From Stramonita haemastoma (lineage: Eukaryota; Mollusca; Gastropoda; Neogastropoda; Muricidae): a stretch of 64,000 nucleotides of DNA. The translations under genes were made by a program, and so were the position numbers. The DNA is taken from the NCBI GenBank assembly GCA_030674155.1, contig CM060344.1:22860609-22924608 (forward strand). Reading direction: 5' to 3'. The first letter of the stretch is position 1; every line of letters begins with the position of its first letter. The notes beneath the pieces are model-generated. The model saw only the letters and a list, made by a program, of their open reading frames with translations, was not told the origin of the DNA and did no database searches. Below are positions 14,884 through 26,800 of the stretch, one piece after another.

Positions 14884-15049
14884 AAAACAGTAAAACAGAA
14901 TTTCATGAAGATTACAATTTTAAAGACTAGAAAAAAAACATTAACACAATCATCAGAGACAGAAAAAAGGGATCTATCACTGAAATATACATGCAGAGAA
15001 AGGAAAAAGCAATGAAACAGACCAAAAGAAAAACGAGAAAGAGAGAGAT

Positions 15050-15383
15050 TTGATTTGATTTGATTGATTTATTTTTTATATCGAGGATAATGGAATAAGC
15101 ACTCTTGTGCTTTTTTACATCCAGTCCCCGTGTGTATGCAGTTTTGTAAGTCATCTGTTCCCACCGGCACACGATGGCCTACTCTTACGAAAAGCGGAAC
15201 AGGGTTTAACGTGTGCGCAAGATGTTCTGCGTGCCTTCGCACACGGGCCTCGTTTAAAGTCTCATCCGAAGGACTTTTGGGGAGAGTGGAGTCAGCACTG
15301 ATGTTAACTCCAGGAGAAAAATCTCCCCGGTTGTCAAATTACCAGCACAATGTTCTGACGACTAGGCTTTCTGAGGCTAGGCT

Positions 15384-15385
<2 letters not shown>
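15050..15385 (-). mobile_element. SINE-A copy, near full length
   Basis: Reads on the minus strand from a decayed head (near 15385) through ccttcggatgagact and cacacgttaaaccctgttcc to the hairpin and cctcgatataaaa, with a (AAATC)n-like tail at 15045-15070. The B-box region has lost about 20 bp. Confidence 0.88.
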
Positions 15386-15414
<29 letters not shown>

Positions 15415-15480
15415 CAGAGCAGAGAGAGAGAGAGAGAAGAGAGAGGAGGAGAGGAGAGAGAGAGAGAGAGAGAGAGAGAA
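15383..15480. repeat. (AG)n microsatellite
   Basis: Interrupted AG repeat abutting the SINE-A head. Confidence 0.9.
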
Positions 15481-15489
15481 CTTCAACTG

Positions 15490-16540
15490 GAAAATGATTT
15501 ATTCACAAAAAGGCCATTGGCCCATACAGGAAGGGAGTTGCCTAATTGCTCAGTATTTTGGTGTGGGATAAAGCAACAGCAGTAACAACAACAAAAAATA
15601 CTGCATAGCAACAAAACCGGTACAAAAATATGACTTTGATAATTATGAGAGAGAGAGAGAGGGAGGGGGCGGTAGGGCTTTGTGTGTGTGTGGGGGGTGA
15701 GCTATGTTTAGCAGAGAAGAAAGTGTCTGTGGGGTGAGTTTAATTTGCACGTGAACTTTGTGCTGCACATAAACCGTTTCTAGTGACAGCCTAACGAATT
15801 TCAAAGCCCAAATTTGAAAACTGCTATTGGGGGAAACAAGCAAAGAAAGAATGAGGTCTACAACATTATACTTGTAAGTACCATGTTGGTTTCTTGCAGT
15901 ATGGTATTTTACCACAACTACTTAATAACAGGAGAGAGAAAGAGAGAGAAGTTCTATGCTCTGTCTTTAGTTTAACATCTTTTTACTAAGTGACATTGGC
16001 TGAATGGGGGAGAGAAAAGGGCTGGGGGGGGGGGGAGAGAGACAGAGAGACAGACACTGAGACAGGGAGAAGTGGGAGTCATTGTAGGCAAAAATATAAA
16101 AGATGGTAGAACAATTGGGCAAAGCAAAACAGTGATATGAAACAATCAACTTCAAATCAACAACAAATAGAACTATACTAGTGATTCTCAACATGTAAAT
16201 AGAAAATTACCATTTTAATATGTGGGGGGGGGAGGGGGGCATGTGTGCATGAGTGTGTGTTTGTGTGTGTTTGTATGTGTGCGTGGGTTCGTGTATGCGT
16301 TTGTGTGTGTTTTTGTATGTATTGTGTTTGTGTTTTTGTATGTATTTATGTATGTGTATACATGTGTGTATGAGAATGTGTCCTGCAAAAAGCACCAGTG
16401 TCAATGAATTTCCCTGTTTGCAAACTTGTGTAATGAACTTTTGTCTGTTGAAAGAATGCCGCTATGTATTTTGAATCATGGCTTTATTTTTGCAATGTTG
16501 AAGAAAACAGCAAAGTGTTCGGCACCAAGGAAAACAGACT
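15490..16540. other. Unassigned spacer with short GA and TG repeats
   Basis: No gene recognised. It holds small GA runs (15646-15665, 16013-16070), a poly-G run (16023-16035) and a TG-rich stretch (16220-16380). Confidence 0.5.
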
Positions 16541-16544
16541 CATG

Positions 16545-16694
16545 AAATAACTGGGGGGACTGCTACACCTCAAGAGCAGCGCCACTCTTGCCCTGCACAC
16601 CTGTTTGTATCCAGGTGAAATAACTGGGGGACTGCTACACCTCAAGAGCAGTGCCTGCCTCTCTTGCCCTGCACACCTGTGTTTGTATCCAGGT
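16545..16694. repeat. Two-copy tandem duplication, about 75 bp
   Basis: The unit containing actgctacacctcaagagca and ttgtatccaggtga occurs at 16545-16616 and again at 16617-16694. Confidence 0.8.
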
Positions 16695-16824
16695 GAGACT
16701 GACTTTTTTTTCATAGTGTTTTTTGTTGCCAGAAACAACTCTGCTCTTTGCTGTGGGATCTTTCTCGTGTGCTGATTTGCATAGCGCTTTTTTTTTTTTT
16801 TTACATTTACACACCACTTTAAGT

Positions 16825-16852
16825 CACGCAGATTTCTCGTGTGAAATTCGTG

Positions 16853-16891
<39 letters not shown>

Positions 16892-17256
16892 TCTCTCTCC
16901 TCTCTCTCTCTCTCTGGGGGAGAGCGCGTCGCCACAAGAGCAGCGCCACCCATTTTTTTTCCTGTCTGTAACTGCGTTAATTTTATTTCCCATCAGAGTG
17001 GCTTTTTACTTACAGAATTTTGCCAGGGACAACCCTCTTGTTGCCGTGGGTTCTTTTACGTGCGCTAAATAATTATGTGTAACACACGGGACCTGGGTTT
17101 ATCGTATCATCCAAAAGACTGGCACCCAAACCACCACTCATCGTCTAATCGATGGGGGAAAAGTTTCGGGCCAAACGGGATTCGAACTACCGCAAGACTT
17201 TGACCCGGGACTTTTAGCTTTCTAGACAGGCACGATACCTCTAGACCACCGGTCCA
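16825..17256 (-). mobile_element. tRNA-derived SINE, third family (SINE-C)
   Basis: The minus strand starts ggaccggtggtctagaggta, whose A box is tggtctagagg. A B-box-like ttcgaatccc is at 17178-17188. The body holds gcgcacgtaaaagaacccac, gttgtccctggcaaaattct and gtggcgctgctcttgtggc, ending at cgaatttcacacgagaaatc. A TC expansion (16855-16914) interrupts the 3' part. This body type appears in many invertebrate genomes from memory, but I do not assign a family name. Related fragments are at 53560-53860 and 54380-54475. Confidence 0.75.
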
Positions 17257-17348
17257 CTAGAAGAGAAGTTGACGGTTTCCTTAGAAAGGGCAGTGTTGAC
17301 ATCAGCCAGTGTTGTCTAGAGGAGGGCAGGACAGCTGGGGGTCAGACA

Positions 17349-17354
17349 GGGAGG

Positions 17355-17407
<53 letters not shown>
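17349..17407. repeat. (TG)n microsatellite
   Basis: Pure TG run of about 55 bp. Confidence 0.95.
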
Positions 17408-17408
<1 letters not shown>

Positions 17409-17484
17409 GCGTGCGTGCGTGCATGTGTAATTGATGGCAAGCATTATGAGCAAGGAATATGACTATTACACAACCAGTAGCTAT

Positions 17485-17561
17485 TGCAAGATTTGTACTT
17501 TAGAGAAACCGTTAATTTTCCTCCAAGATTTGTACTTTAGAGAAACCGTTAATTTTCCTTC
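17485..17561. repeat. Direct duplication of 36 bp
   Basis: aagatttgtactttagagaa and the following aaccgttaattttcct occur twice, at about 17487 and 17525. The second copy forms the pyrimidine tract before a possible splice acceptor at 17566-17567. Confidence 0.85.
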
Positions 17562-17567
17562 CTTCAG

Positions 17568-20500
17568 ATGAAGGCAATCAGAACAAAGACGGTAAGAGAG
17601 GAAGACTAAAAAGAAGAGGAAGAATAAAGAAACCTGCAGAGAAGAAGAAAAAGAATCGCATAACAAAAATATCAACGACAATGAAGAAGAAAACAACGAT
17701 AATGACGACAAAGAAGGCGAGGACAGGAGGAGGTGCACGACGAAAGGAGAAAAAGGAGAAAAGGAGGATGAGAAAGAGAAAGAAGAAAGGGGAGGAGGAG
17801 GAGGAGAACGCAGAAAAGGAGGTGGAGAAAGAAGAAAAGGAGAGGAAGGTTGAAAAGGAGGAGGAGGAGAACGTAGAAAAGGAGGTGGAGGAGAAAGCAG
17901 AAAAGGAGGAGGAGAAAGAAGAAAACGAGAAGAAGAATAATTATAAAGAGGAAAAGAAATTTATGAGAACAAAGAAAATTGGAGGAGAAAGAAGATAAGG
18001 AGAAGAAGAAAGATGAAAAGGAGGAGAAGAACAAAGAAAAGGAGGAGAAAGAAGAAAAAGAGGAGGAGAGAAAGAAGAAAAGGATGAGAAAGAAGAAAAG
18101 AAGGAGGAGGAGAAAGAAGAAAAGGAGAAGAAAGATGAAAAGGAGAGGAGGAGAGAACGTAGAAAAGGAGGAGAAAGAAGAAAAGGAGGAGAAGAAAAAT
18201 GAACAAGAGGAAAAGAAAAATATGAGAACAAGGAAAATCAAGAGGAGAAAGAAGAAAAGGAGAAGAAAGATGAAAAGGAGGAGAAGAAAGGAGGAGAAGA
18301 AAAGGAGGAGGAGGAGAAAAAAGAAAAGGAGGAGGAGGAGAAAAAAAAGAAAAGAACGAGGAGGAGAAAGAAGGAAAAGAGGAGAAAGAGGTAAAGCAGG
18401 GGGAGAAAGAAGAAAGGCGGGAGAAAGGAGGAGAAAGAAGAGAAGGAGGAAGAGAAAGAAGAAAAGGAGGAAGAGAAAGAAGAAACGAGGAGAAGAAGGA
18501 AGACAAGGAGGAGGAGAAAGAAGAAAAGGAGGAGAAGAGGAAAAGGAGAAGAAAGAAGAGGATGAGAAAGAAGAAAAGGAGAGAAAAGGAGAAGAAAGAA
18601 GAGGATGAGAAAGAAGAAAAGGAGAAGGAAGAAGAGGATGAGAAAGAAGAAAAGGAGAAGAAAGAAGAGGATGAGAAAGAAGAAAAGGAGAAGAGAGAAG
18701 AAAAGGAGAAGAAAGAAGAAAGAGGAGAAGAGAGAAGAAAAGGAGAAGAAAGAAGAAAAGTAGGAGGAGAAAGAAGAAAAGGAGTAAGTGGAGGAGGAGA
18801 GAGAAGAAAAGGTGGAGGAGGAGGAGAAGAAAAGAAGAAGAAAGAAGAAAAGGAGGAGAAGAAAGAAGAAAAGAGCAAAAAAGAAAAAGAGGAAGCAGAG
18901 AGTAAAAAAAGAAGAAAGACAAAAGAAAGAAAAAGAAAATAAAAACAACGAAAATAACACAACAGCAAAAGAAACAACATAGAACAAGAAAAAGGGAAAA
19001 AAGATGGAAATATCAACAAGAACACAAACCAAAACAAGAACAAAAAAAAAAGAAGAAAGGAAAGAAAATCAAGAGTTGAAGAACACACAAAAGAATAAAT
19101 ATAAAAAGGAGAAAACAAACTCAAACTGAAGAAAAGCACACAAAAATAACTGGAGGAAAGGAAAAAGAAAAAGATCACGGCGGGAAAGTAACACTGTGAA
19201 AGAAGATGGTTCAAAATGTAGGGATTTTTTTTAAGCCAAAAAGAAAATATACAAAAATGGAGGAAAGTAAAACATTGCAGAAAAGGACTATTCAAACAAA
19301 ACTCGGGAACATACGGGTTTGGACAAGAAAAAGAGAGAACAGACAAGAAAGATGAAAAAAACAGACGCGAAGAAAAGCACAACAGAAAGACGCAGAAGAA
19401 AAAGAAAAGAACAATAGACGAAGAAGAAAAAGAAAAGAACAACAGAAAGACACAAGAAGAAAAAGCAAAGAACAACAGAAAGACGAAGGAAAAACAATGA
19501 CAGAAAGACGCAGAAGATTTAGAAAAAAAACAACAACACAAAGATGGAGAAGAAAGAGAACTAGAAAAGAACAACACAAATACGAAGAAGAAAAAGAAAA
19601 AAACAACACAAAGACGAAGAAGAAAAAGAAAGGAACAACACAAGACGAAGAGAAAGAAAAGAACAACACAAAGACGCAAACGAAAAAAAACAAAAACAGA
19701 AAGGTACAGAAAAAGGATTCTTTAAAAACACAGGATGCAGGAGAGTAAGAAAAAACACAAAGATGCAGAAGAAAAAAATTAACAACGGAACGACGCAAAA
19801 GAAAAAACAACAAGAGGGAAAACCAACAAAGCAAAAAGGACAAAAAGGAAAAGACAAAAACAGAAAGACAGAGAAGAAAAAGAAACGAAAAACAGAAAGA
19901 CACAAAAAAAAAAAAAATAAAATAAAGATGATGAAAAAAAACAAAACAACAAACAGGAAGACTCAGAAGAAAAAGAAAATCAAAACCAACATCAGAAGGA
20001 TGAGAAGAAACACAGAAAGATGCAGAAGAAAAAGATTCCTTTTAAAACTAAAAGGACGCAGAAAAAAAAGGAAAAAACAGAAAAGGCAGAAGAAAAAACA
20101 ACAACAGAAAGACGCAGAAGAAAAAGAAAAACAACACAAAGACGCAGAAGAAAACAACAAAAAAAGACGCAGAAGAGAAAGAAAGAACAACTGAATGACG
20201 CAGAAGAAAAAAAAAGAACAGAAAGACGCAGAAAAAAAAAGACAGGAAAGAGCAGAAGAAAAAACAACAACGAAAGACGGAGAAGAAAAAACAAGCACGG
20301 AAAGATGCAGAAGAAAAACAACAAGCAAATACGCAGAAGAAAAAACAAGCACGAAAGATGCAGAAGAAAAAACAACAGCGGAAAGACGCAGAAGAGAGAA
20401 AAACAACGAAGACGCAGAGAAAAACGGAATATGAGAAGAAAACACAAGACGAAGAAAAAAAGGAAATACAAGAAAAACAAAGAAAGACGCAAGAAAAAAA

Positions 20501-22899
20501 ACAGAAACGCAGAAAAACAAAAACGGAAGAGAAGAAAAGGAAGCAAAGACGTACAAGAAAAAAAACAACCAGAAAGCGCAGATGAAAAAAAATGAACAAT
20601 GGAAAGCCGTGAAAGAAAAACCAACAGAAAGCCGGAGAAGAAAAAGAAAAGGACAATAGAAAGACGCAGAGAAAAAAAAAGGACAATAGAAAGCGAGAGA
20701 AGAAAAAGAAAAGGACAATAGAAAGACGCAGAATGAAAAAGAAAAAACAAAAAAGATGCAGAAGGGAAAAAATAACGGAAAAGCTCAGAAGAAAAACAAC
20801 CACGGAAAGACGCGGACGAAAAAACATCAGAAAAAACGCAGAAGAAAACAAAAGCAGAAAAAGACGCAGAAGAAAAGGAAGACGAACAAGGACGTGAAAA
20901 AAAACAACGAAGATACGCGAAGAAAAAACATACAGAGAGAAGAGACGACAGATAAAAAGACGAAAGAAAAAAACACAAAGACAGAAGAACAATAAGAGTT
21001 AACAGAAAAAGAAGCAGAAGAAAAAACAAAACAGAAAGATGCAGAAGAAAAACAAAAACAGAAAAAGACACAGAAGAAAAGGAAGAACAACGGAAAGATG
21101 TAGATGAAAAAACAAAAACATCAACAGAAAGACGCAGAAGAAAAAGAAATTAACAACAGAAAGACACAGGGGAGAATAAAACAGAAAGACACAAAAGGGA
21201 AAAAATAACTACGGAAGAAAACATCAGAAGACGCAGAAGAAAAAGACGCAGAAAGAAAGAAAAAGAGAGAACAATAAAAAGACGGAGGAGAAAAAGAACA
21301 GAACAGAAAGATGCAGAAGGAAAAAAAAACAACGGAAAGACACAGAAGAAAAAGCAGCAGCGAAAATTTGCAGAAGAAAAAACAGAAACAGGTAGAAGAA
21401 AACACAGAAAAAGACGCAGAAAAAAAGGAAGAAGAGCAGAAAGACGCAGAAGAAAAAACAACCACAGAAAGACGCAGAATAAAAAAGAAAAGAACAACAG
21501 AATGATACAGAAGAAAAAGAAAAAACAGAAAGATACAGAAGGGAAAAAAATATCAAAGGAAAGACGCAAAGAAAAAAAAAACCGGAAAGACTCAGAAGAA
21601 AAATAACAACGGAAAGAGGCAGAAGAAAAAACAACAACAAACAGACAGAAAAACAAAAAAAAGACGCAGAGAGAAAAAAACAAAAAAAAATGCAGAAGAA
21701 AAATCGAAAAAGACGCAGAAGAAAAGGAAAAACAGCAGAAAGACGTAGAAGAAAAAATAACAGAAAGACGCTGAAGAAAAAAATATAAACAACGGAAAAA
21801 ACCAACGGAAATACGCAGAAGAAATACAACAACGGAAAGACGCAGAAGAAAAAACAACGGAAGACGAAGAAGAAAAAAACCACGGAAAGACGCGAAGAAA
21901 AAACAACGGAAAGACGAGAAGAAAAAACTAACTCACGAAGACAAGACGAAGAAAGAAGAAAAACAAAAATAGAAAAGCACAAAAAAGAAACAATCAGAAA
22001 AAGACGCAGAAGAAAAAAAAGAACAACAGAAAGACGCAGAAGAAAGAAAAACAACAAAAACCAGAAAAAAAGACACAGAAAACGCAGAAGAAAAGAAAAG
22101 AACAACAGAAAGACGCAAGAAGAAAAAGAAAAGAACAACAGAAAGACGCAAAGAAAAAGAAAAGAACAACAGAAAGACGCAGAAGAAAAAGAAAAGAACA
22201 ACAGAAAGACGCAGAAGAAAAACACAAAGACAACAATAACGAAAAAGGAGGAGAACAACCAAAAAACAACAATACGACAAGAAGAAGAACAACAACAAGA
22301 GGAACAAGAACACGAAGAAGAAAAACAAGATGAATAAAGAACAGAAAAGACAAAAACACCACCAACAACAAGAACAATAACAAAAACAACAAGAACAACA
22401 GCAACAGGAATAAGGAGAACAACAAAAACAAGAACAAAACATTACAAAAAGAACAACGAGAACAACAGCAAGAAAAAGAACAACAGAGCAACCTATAAAC
22501 AACAACAGCAACAAGAATTAAAAAAGAGAAAAAGATGAAGAAGAAAAACAAAAAACAACAAAACAGGAAGGAGAAGAATTGTGAAGAAGAACAAAAAGAA
22601 GGAGAAGAAGAAGAATTGTGAAGAAGAAAACAAGAACAAGAATGGCTAGAACAAGAATGACAAGAAAAGAACAAGAACAGCAAAAAAAAACAAAACAGAA
22701 CGAACAACAACAAGACCAACAAGAAATTCATTAACGACAAGAACCGTAAGAACAAAAACAACAGAAACAAAGAGAAGAAAAGAAAGATGAAAAAGGCAGA
22801 TGAAAACAACCTTTCACAAATCCGGAGCAGGAGGAGAAAGAGGAGGAGGAATTGGAGGAGGAGGAGGACAGGCAGGACAAGAACAAGTAGAACATGCTG
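17568..22899 (+). repeat. 5.3-kb purine-strand tract, possible giant exon
   Basis: Almost only A and G, with some C, on this strand. It runs from a possible acceptor (ttttccttccttcag, then ATG) to a donor-like ATGCTG/gtgagtt at 22894-22906. The first part is GAA/GGA-rich. From about 19390 a roughly 25-33 bp motif dominates (aacaacagaaagacgcagaa with aagaaaaag). A translation would be rich in Lys, Glu and Arg. With so little T, stop codons are rare in every forward frame, so openness is no evidence for coding. Repeat lengths also are not consistently multiples of three. It may be a low-complexity exon or an expanded simple sequence. Confidence 0.7.
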
Positions 22900-23158
22900 G
22901 TGAGTTAAACGTCTTCATGTAGATGGCTGTGAGTGTGTTTGCATATACATACGTGCACGCATGGGCGCGTGTGTGCTCGTATGTGTGTGTGAGTGTGTGT
23001 ATGTGTGTGCGTGAATATGGATGAGGTGTGTGTGTGTTTAAGTGTGTCTGTGTCAGTGTCTATGTGTGTAACTGCTAAATTGTATAGTTTGCTGTTTCTT
23101 TGTATCTGTCTGTTTCCGTTTATGTGTATCTCATTCTCTGTGTGTGTGCCCTCCACAG

Positions 23159-23285
23159 AAGACAACATCGTGCAAGACTACAGCCTGCTGCACACCATAG
23201 AAAAGAAGACCCTGGAAGACTGTTCCCGTCCTAGGTACTTCAATGCCTGAGGATGCGGCACGAGCAAGTGGAAGCGCCCAATGAG
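23159..23285 (+). other. Exon-like cassette a
   Basis: 127 bp between an acceptor-like ccctccacag and a donor-like gag/gtatgt. The first half is open as EDNIVQDYSLLHTIEKKTLE. The last 70 bp is the shared core (cccgtcctaggtacttcaat, gaggatgcggcacgagcaag). Every forward frame meets a stop inside or at the end of the core, so a coding role would need this to be terminal or untranslated. Confidence 0.45.
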
Positions 23286-23801
23286 GTATGTTTACATTGT
23301 CATCTGTAGTTATTTTTGGGGGTTCACAAGTTAATTTTCTAAGTGTTTTAAGAACATGTGTACTTTCTTACACATTAAAGAATTAGGGAGACTTTAAAAG
23401 TCTCTTGTGAGTGAGCAGGTTGAGTAAATAGGTTTTCTTTCTTTCTCTCCTAAAATCTTGACTAACTATCTGCCTACTCTGGCTTTAGAAGATTTGTTCT
23501 CCTTCCATGGAGAGTACAGGTCATGTTAAGAGTTTTTTCATTGATTAAAACATTTTGAAAATATCTAACAGCGTCAGATTTTCATATCAACATTGGTGCT
23601 TTGCTTGCATCTGTACCGTGCAAAATTATTGGACCTTGCTATGTTTTTTAAATGTTTCTTTTACCAGAATAGTGCTTTTTAATATCTAGAAAGTATGGCT
23701 ATGTGTTCAGTTCGAACAAGGATGCAAGTGTGTGAGTAGGGGTGTTTATGGATATTTAAATCTAAGTCTGTATATGTTTATGTAACTGTTGCTATGTTTA
23801 G

Positions 23802-23983
23802 TTGATTACATCCTGCAAGACATCGTAAGAGACTACACCCTGCAAGACGACACCCTGCAAGACTACACCCTGCAGGACTACACCCTGCTGGACACCATAG
23901 AAAAGAAGACCCTGGAAGACTTCCCGTCCTAGGTACTTCAATGCCTGAGGATGCGGCACGAGCAAGTGGAAGCACCCAAAAAG
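23802..23983 (+). other. Exon-like cassette b, with DYTLQ repeats
   Basis: 182 bp between tttag and a donor-like aag/gtaata. The 5' part has four to five 15-bp repeats (actacaccctgcaag), translating as D-Y-T-L-Q units, then the same KKTLED segment and core as cassette a. A one-base deletion precedes the core (gacttcccgtcc). Confidence 0.45.
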
Positions 23984-24162
23984 GTAATACCAGTGCTATC
24001 TGTTGTTCTTGGGTGTTTTACATCTTAACATTAACAGTCCTCAAGAATATGCACTGGACTTCACACATCCTACTCAACACTCGCTGAAACTGTAAGCACA
24101 CTGGCTGTAAGTAAGAAGTTTGCATATAAAAGAAAAAGGTGTCTCATAACCTATGTGGTCGT

Positions 24163-24418
24163 AGGGGAGCTACGCGTCAGAGACCTCAGCTTCTTTAGGG
24201 GCCAGCATATTAAGGGCGGCGCCCATCTCTCCCTCGCTGCTTAACCTTCTCTCACCCTTAAAAAGGCAGGCACTCATTTACAGTTGGGTGGACTCGGAGA
24301 TTGTACTAAGGCCAAGGCAAGCAAACAGTCACCCATCCACTTGGCAACCAGGCTCCATGCTGCTTAACCTTAGCTGGGGAAAAGCGAGTGCTCAGACCAC
24401 TGAGCTATCCCGTCCCCA
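24163..24418 (-). mobile_element. SINE with tRNA-like A box and 5S rRNA-like segment (SINE-D)
   Basis: The minus strand begins ggggacgggatagctcagtg, with an A box at 24397-24407. It is followed by a 50-bp segment (24326-24375) resembling the 5S rRNA internal promoter region: gttaagcagcatggagcctg, then ccaagtggatgggtgac. This looks like a hybrid pol III promoter. The body ends near tctctgacgcgtagctcccc. The paralogue at 33575-33828 came with the block duplication. Confidence 0.65.
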
Positions 24419-24689
24419 TCCAGTTTGCAGATATGGCCTTTTATCAAGTGCCTAGCGATATACTAATATAGGCAGCTATACTCTGGTTTCAGAGGATTTT
24501 TTTCTTCTTTACAAAGAGGACCACTTAAGCTAAACTCCATGGCCACAAAAGTTATCATCATTTCTATTATTTTTATTATTTTCATCATCTCTAATATGTT
24601 CACTATTATTATAACTTAAACAGCATTGGTTTGGATATGTGCTTTTACATAATTTGTACAACATTATTGTTTGTTTGTCTGTCTGGTGT

Positions 24690-24734
24690 CTTCCTCTCTC
24701 TCTCTGTCTCTGTCTCTGTCTCTGTCTCTCTCTA

Positions 24735-24810
<76 letters not shown>

Positions 24811-24863
24811 CTCTTTCTGTCTGTCTGCCTCTGTGTGTCCCTCTCTCTGTCTCTGTCTGTTGC

Positions 24864-24912
<49 letters not shown>

Positions 24913-24916
24913 GCAG
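24690..24916. repeat. (TC)n and (TCTG)n microsatellite
   Basis: TC repeats with a TCTG run at 24866-24913. Equivalent to 34110-34430 in block 2. Confidence 0.95.
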
Positions 24917-24956
24917 GTATTTGATTTTGAAATATATATCTCAATTTTTTGTGTAG

Positions 24957-25041
24957 GTTTATTCTGCTGTGGGGACTGTTCCCGTCCTAGGTACTTCAAT
25001 GCCTGAGGATGCAGCACGAGCAAGTGAAAACCTGAAATAAG
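24957..25041 (+). other. Exon-like cassette c
   Basis: 85 bp between ttttgtgtag and aag/gtactg. It consists of a short leader (tttattctgctgtgggg) and the shared core. In the frame MPEDAARASEN it ends in a TAA just before the donor. Confidence 0.45.
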
Positions 25042-25081
25042 GTACTGTGTGGTGTTGTTGGTTTTGCAGCTGATTTAGTCT

Positions 25082-25320
25082 TTATCTATTCCATTATTTC
25101 CAGGAGAGTTGAATAAGCAGTTCTGTACTTTGTTTTACATATAGTGCCTATGTGCATACAGTTTAGTAAATTTGTTCATCTGTTCTCACTGGCACACAGT
25201 GTCCTAATCCTCCGAAAGGCAGAACGTGTTTTAACATGTGTGCAAGATGTTCTGTTGCGTTCCCACACACAGCCATTAAAAGTCTTATCCATTGGACTTA
25301 TTTTGAGTGTTCTGAAAAAT
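25082..25320 (-). mobile_element. Old SINE-A copy
   Basis: Diverged, head missing. It keeps the order hairpin region, gcatacagtttagta, ctgttctcactggcacaca and ccgaaaggcagaac. The paralogue is at 34598-34845. Confidence 0.7.
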
Positions 25321-25419
25321 GTGCTCCATGAATAGGCACCTGCACTTTGGCTTCAGAAGACTTGTTCTGCTTTCATGCCAGATTCCATTTCATGCTAAAA
25401 TTTTGTTGAGGATGAAACA

Positions 25420-25566
25420 ATTGTCTATCAGCATTGGTGCTTTGCTGACATCAATAACTGAGACAATCTCAACACTTGTATATCAGCATTGGTGCTTTGC
25501 TGACATCAATAACGAGACAATCTCAACACTTGTATATCAGCATTGGTGCTTTGCTAACATCAAAAA
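25420..25566. repeat. 58-bp tandem repeat, about 2.5 copies
   Basis: Units of tatcagcattggtgctttgc plus gacatcaataac and gagacaatctcaacacttg. Block 2 has two copies at 34940-35025. Confidence 0.85.
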
Positions 25567-25874
25567 ACCGCTAGTGCCTTGGGCCATGTATGTTACTGAT
25601 AGGTTTCTTTTACAAGAATAAACATTGTTTCGTGTATACAGAGAGGATCAGTATGTTCTGAGTGTGAACTAGAAATGAATGCTAAAACAACCTTTCCTTT
25701 TTTTAAGTAAAACGGGATGACAGACTAGTTTATGGCCTTCGTTGTCGGCTGAGCTAGAAATGACATGGACTGAGTTAGGCATCTTTGTGTTGCACCATTA
25801 ATTTCATATGCTAAGTAATGATATGATCAGTAAACATGGACTTGCAAATTTATAATTTTGCTTTTATTTTACAG

Positions 25875-26545
25875 CACAACAGAACCAAGACTCTACAGAA
25901 CAGAGCATGGAAAACAGAGAAAGGAAGAAAGGACAGAGGACAAAGCAGCAACGAAGAAACAGACGACGCCCAAAGTAGACAGAACGGGAAAAACCCAAAG
26001 ATTTTTAAGACTAGTATGTTCACAATGAACAAAAGAGAAAAAATACAGCAACAAGAACAACAACAACACCGACAACAAGGACAAAAAAACAACAACAATA
26101 ACAGCAAGAGAAACAAGGAAATCATCAAGACCAAGAAGAACAAGAACAATATCAACAACAAGAAGAACAACAAGAAGAAAAATAACAAAGAGAAAAAAAA
26201 ACAACAACAGGAAAAAAAGGAAGCCCGAACAACAACAAGAACAATGACAACAACAAGAATAACAATAACAAGATCAACAGCAAAATGCAAAAGAAACAGT
26301 TTCGTAATGGAGGAGGTGGTGGTGAGGAGGAGGAGGTAGTGGTGGTGGAGGAGGAGGTGGTTGAGGAGGAGGAGGAGGTAGTGGTGGTGAGGACCAGGAG
26401 GAGGTGGTGAGGAGCAGGAGGAGGTGGTGGGGAGGAGGTGGTGAGGGGAGGTGGTGGGGAGGAGGTGGTGAGGAGGAGGTGGAGAGGAGGGGTGGAGAGG
26501 AGGAGGTGGTGGTGAGAAGGAGGAGGAGGTGGGGAGGAGGAGGAG
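25875..26545 (+). repeat. Purine-strand tract with acceptor-like start
   Basis: Begins after tttgcttttattttacag. It starts cacaacagaaccaagactct, a non-repetitive lead shared with 35475 and 37676, then AAC/GAA-rich DNA, then GGA/GGT-rich DNA from 26310. It is interrupted by a SINE-A at 26546. Confidence 0.6.
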
Positions 26546-26800
26546 GTCCCCGTGTGTATTCGTTTTGTCAAATTTGTCATCCATTCCCCGGCACTCACGG
26601 CCTACTCTTCCGAAAAGTGGAACGAGATTTGACGTGTGTGCAGGATGTTCTGCGTGCGTTTGCAATAGGACTTCGGTTTATAGTCTCATTTGAAGGACTT
26701 TAGGGGAGTGGAGTCAGCACTGATGTTAACTGCAGGCGAAAAATCCTCTTAAACGAGATCGAATGCGGGTCAACAGATCCCGAGTGCATCACTTGACCAC
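26546..26800 (-). mobile_element. SINE-A copy inside a purine tract
   Basis: Minus-strand SINE-A from a decayed head (near 26795) to the gtccccgtgtgtattcgttt region. The 3' hairpin end is missing and joins GGA repeats directly. The paralogue is at 36364-36632. Confidence 0.78.

Larger units (their letters stand above)
22900..26800 (+). repeat. Block 1 of a direct segmental duplication
   Basis: Intron-like DNA with three exon-like cassettes, ordered exactly as in 31654-36640. Shared landmarks: gtgagttaaac after the donor, gtaactgctaaattgtata, the three cassettes, a tRNA/5S-like SINE, an old SINE-A, tatcagcattggtgctttgc repeats, the cacaacagaaccaagactct tract start, and a second SINE-A. Confidence 0.85.

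Noticed and set aside
17672..22809. Very long open frames on the minus strand, rich in Phe, Leu and Ser
   Set aside because: They are the complement of a purine tract. CT-rich codons cannot form stops, so length has no meaning, and no signal peptide, domain or ATG context supports them.
23255..23275. GGCACGAG in the cassettes, matching a classic cDNA-library adaptor end
   Set aside because: It lies within a longer conserved genomic repeat in six copies with unchanged context on both sides, so contamination is not needed to explain it.
25420..25566. Regular direct repeats that might suggest a CRISPR array
   Set aside because: Continuous 58-bp tandem units without unique spacers, in a eukaryotic sequence full of minisatellites.
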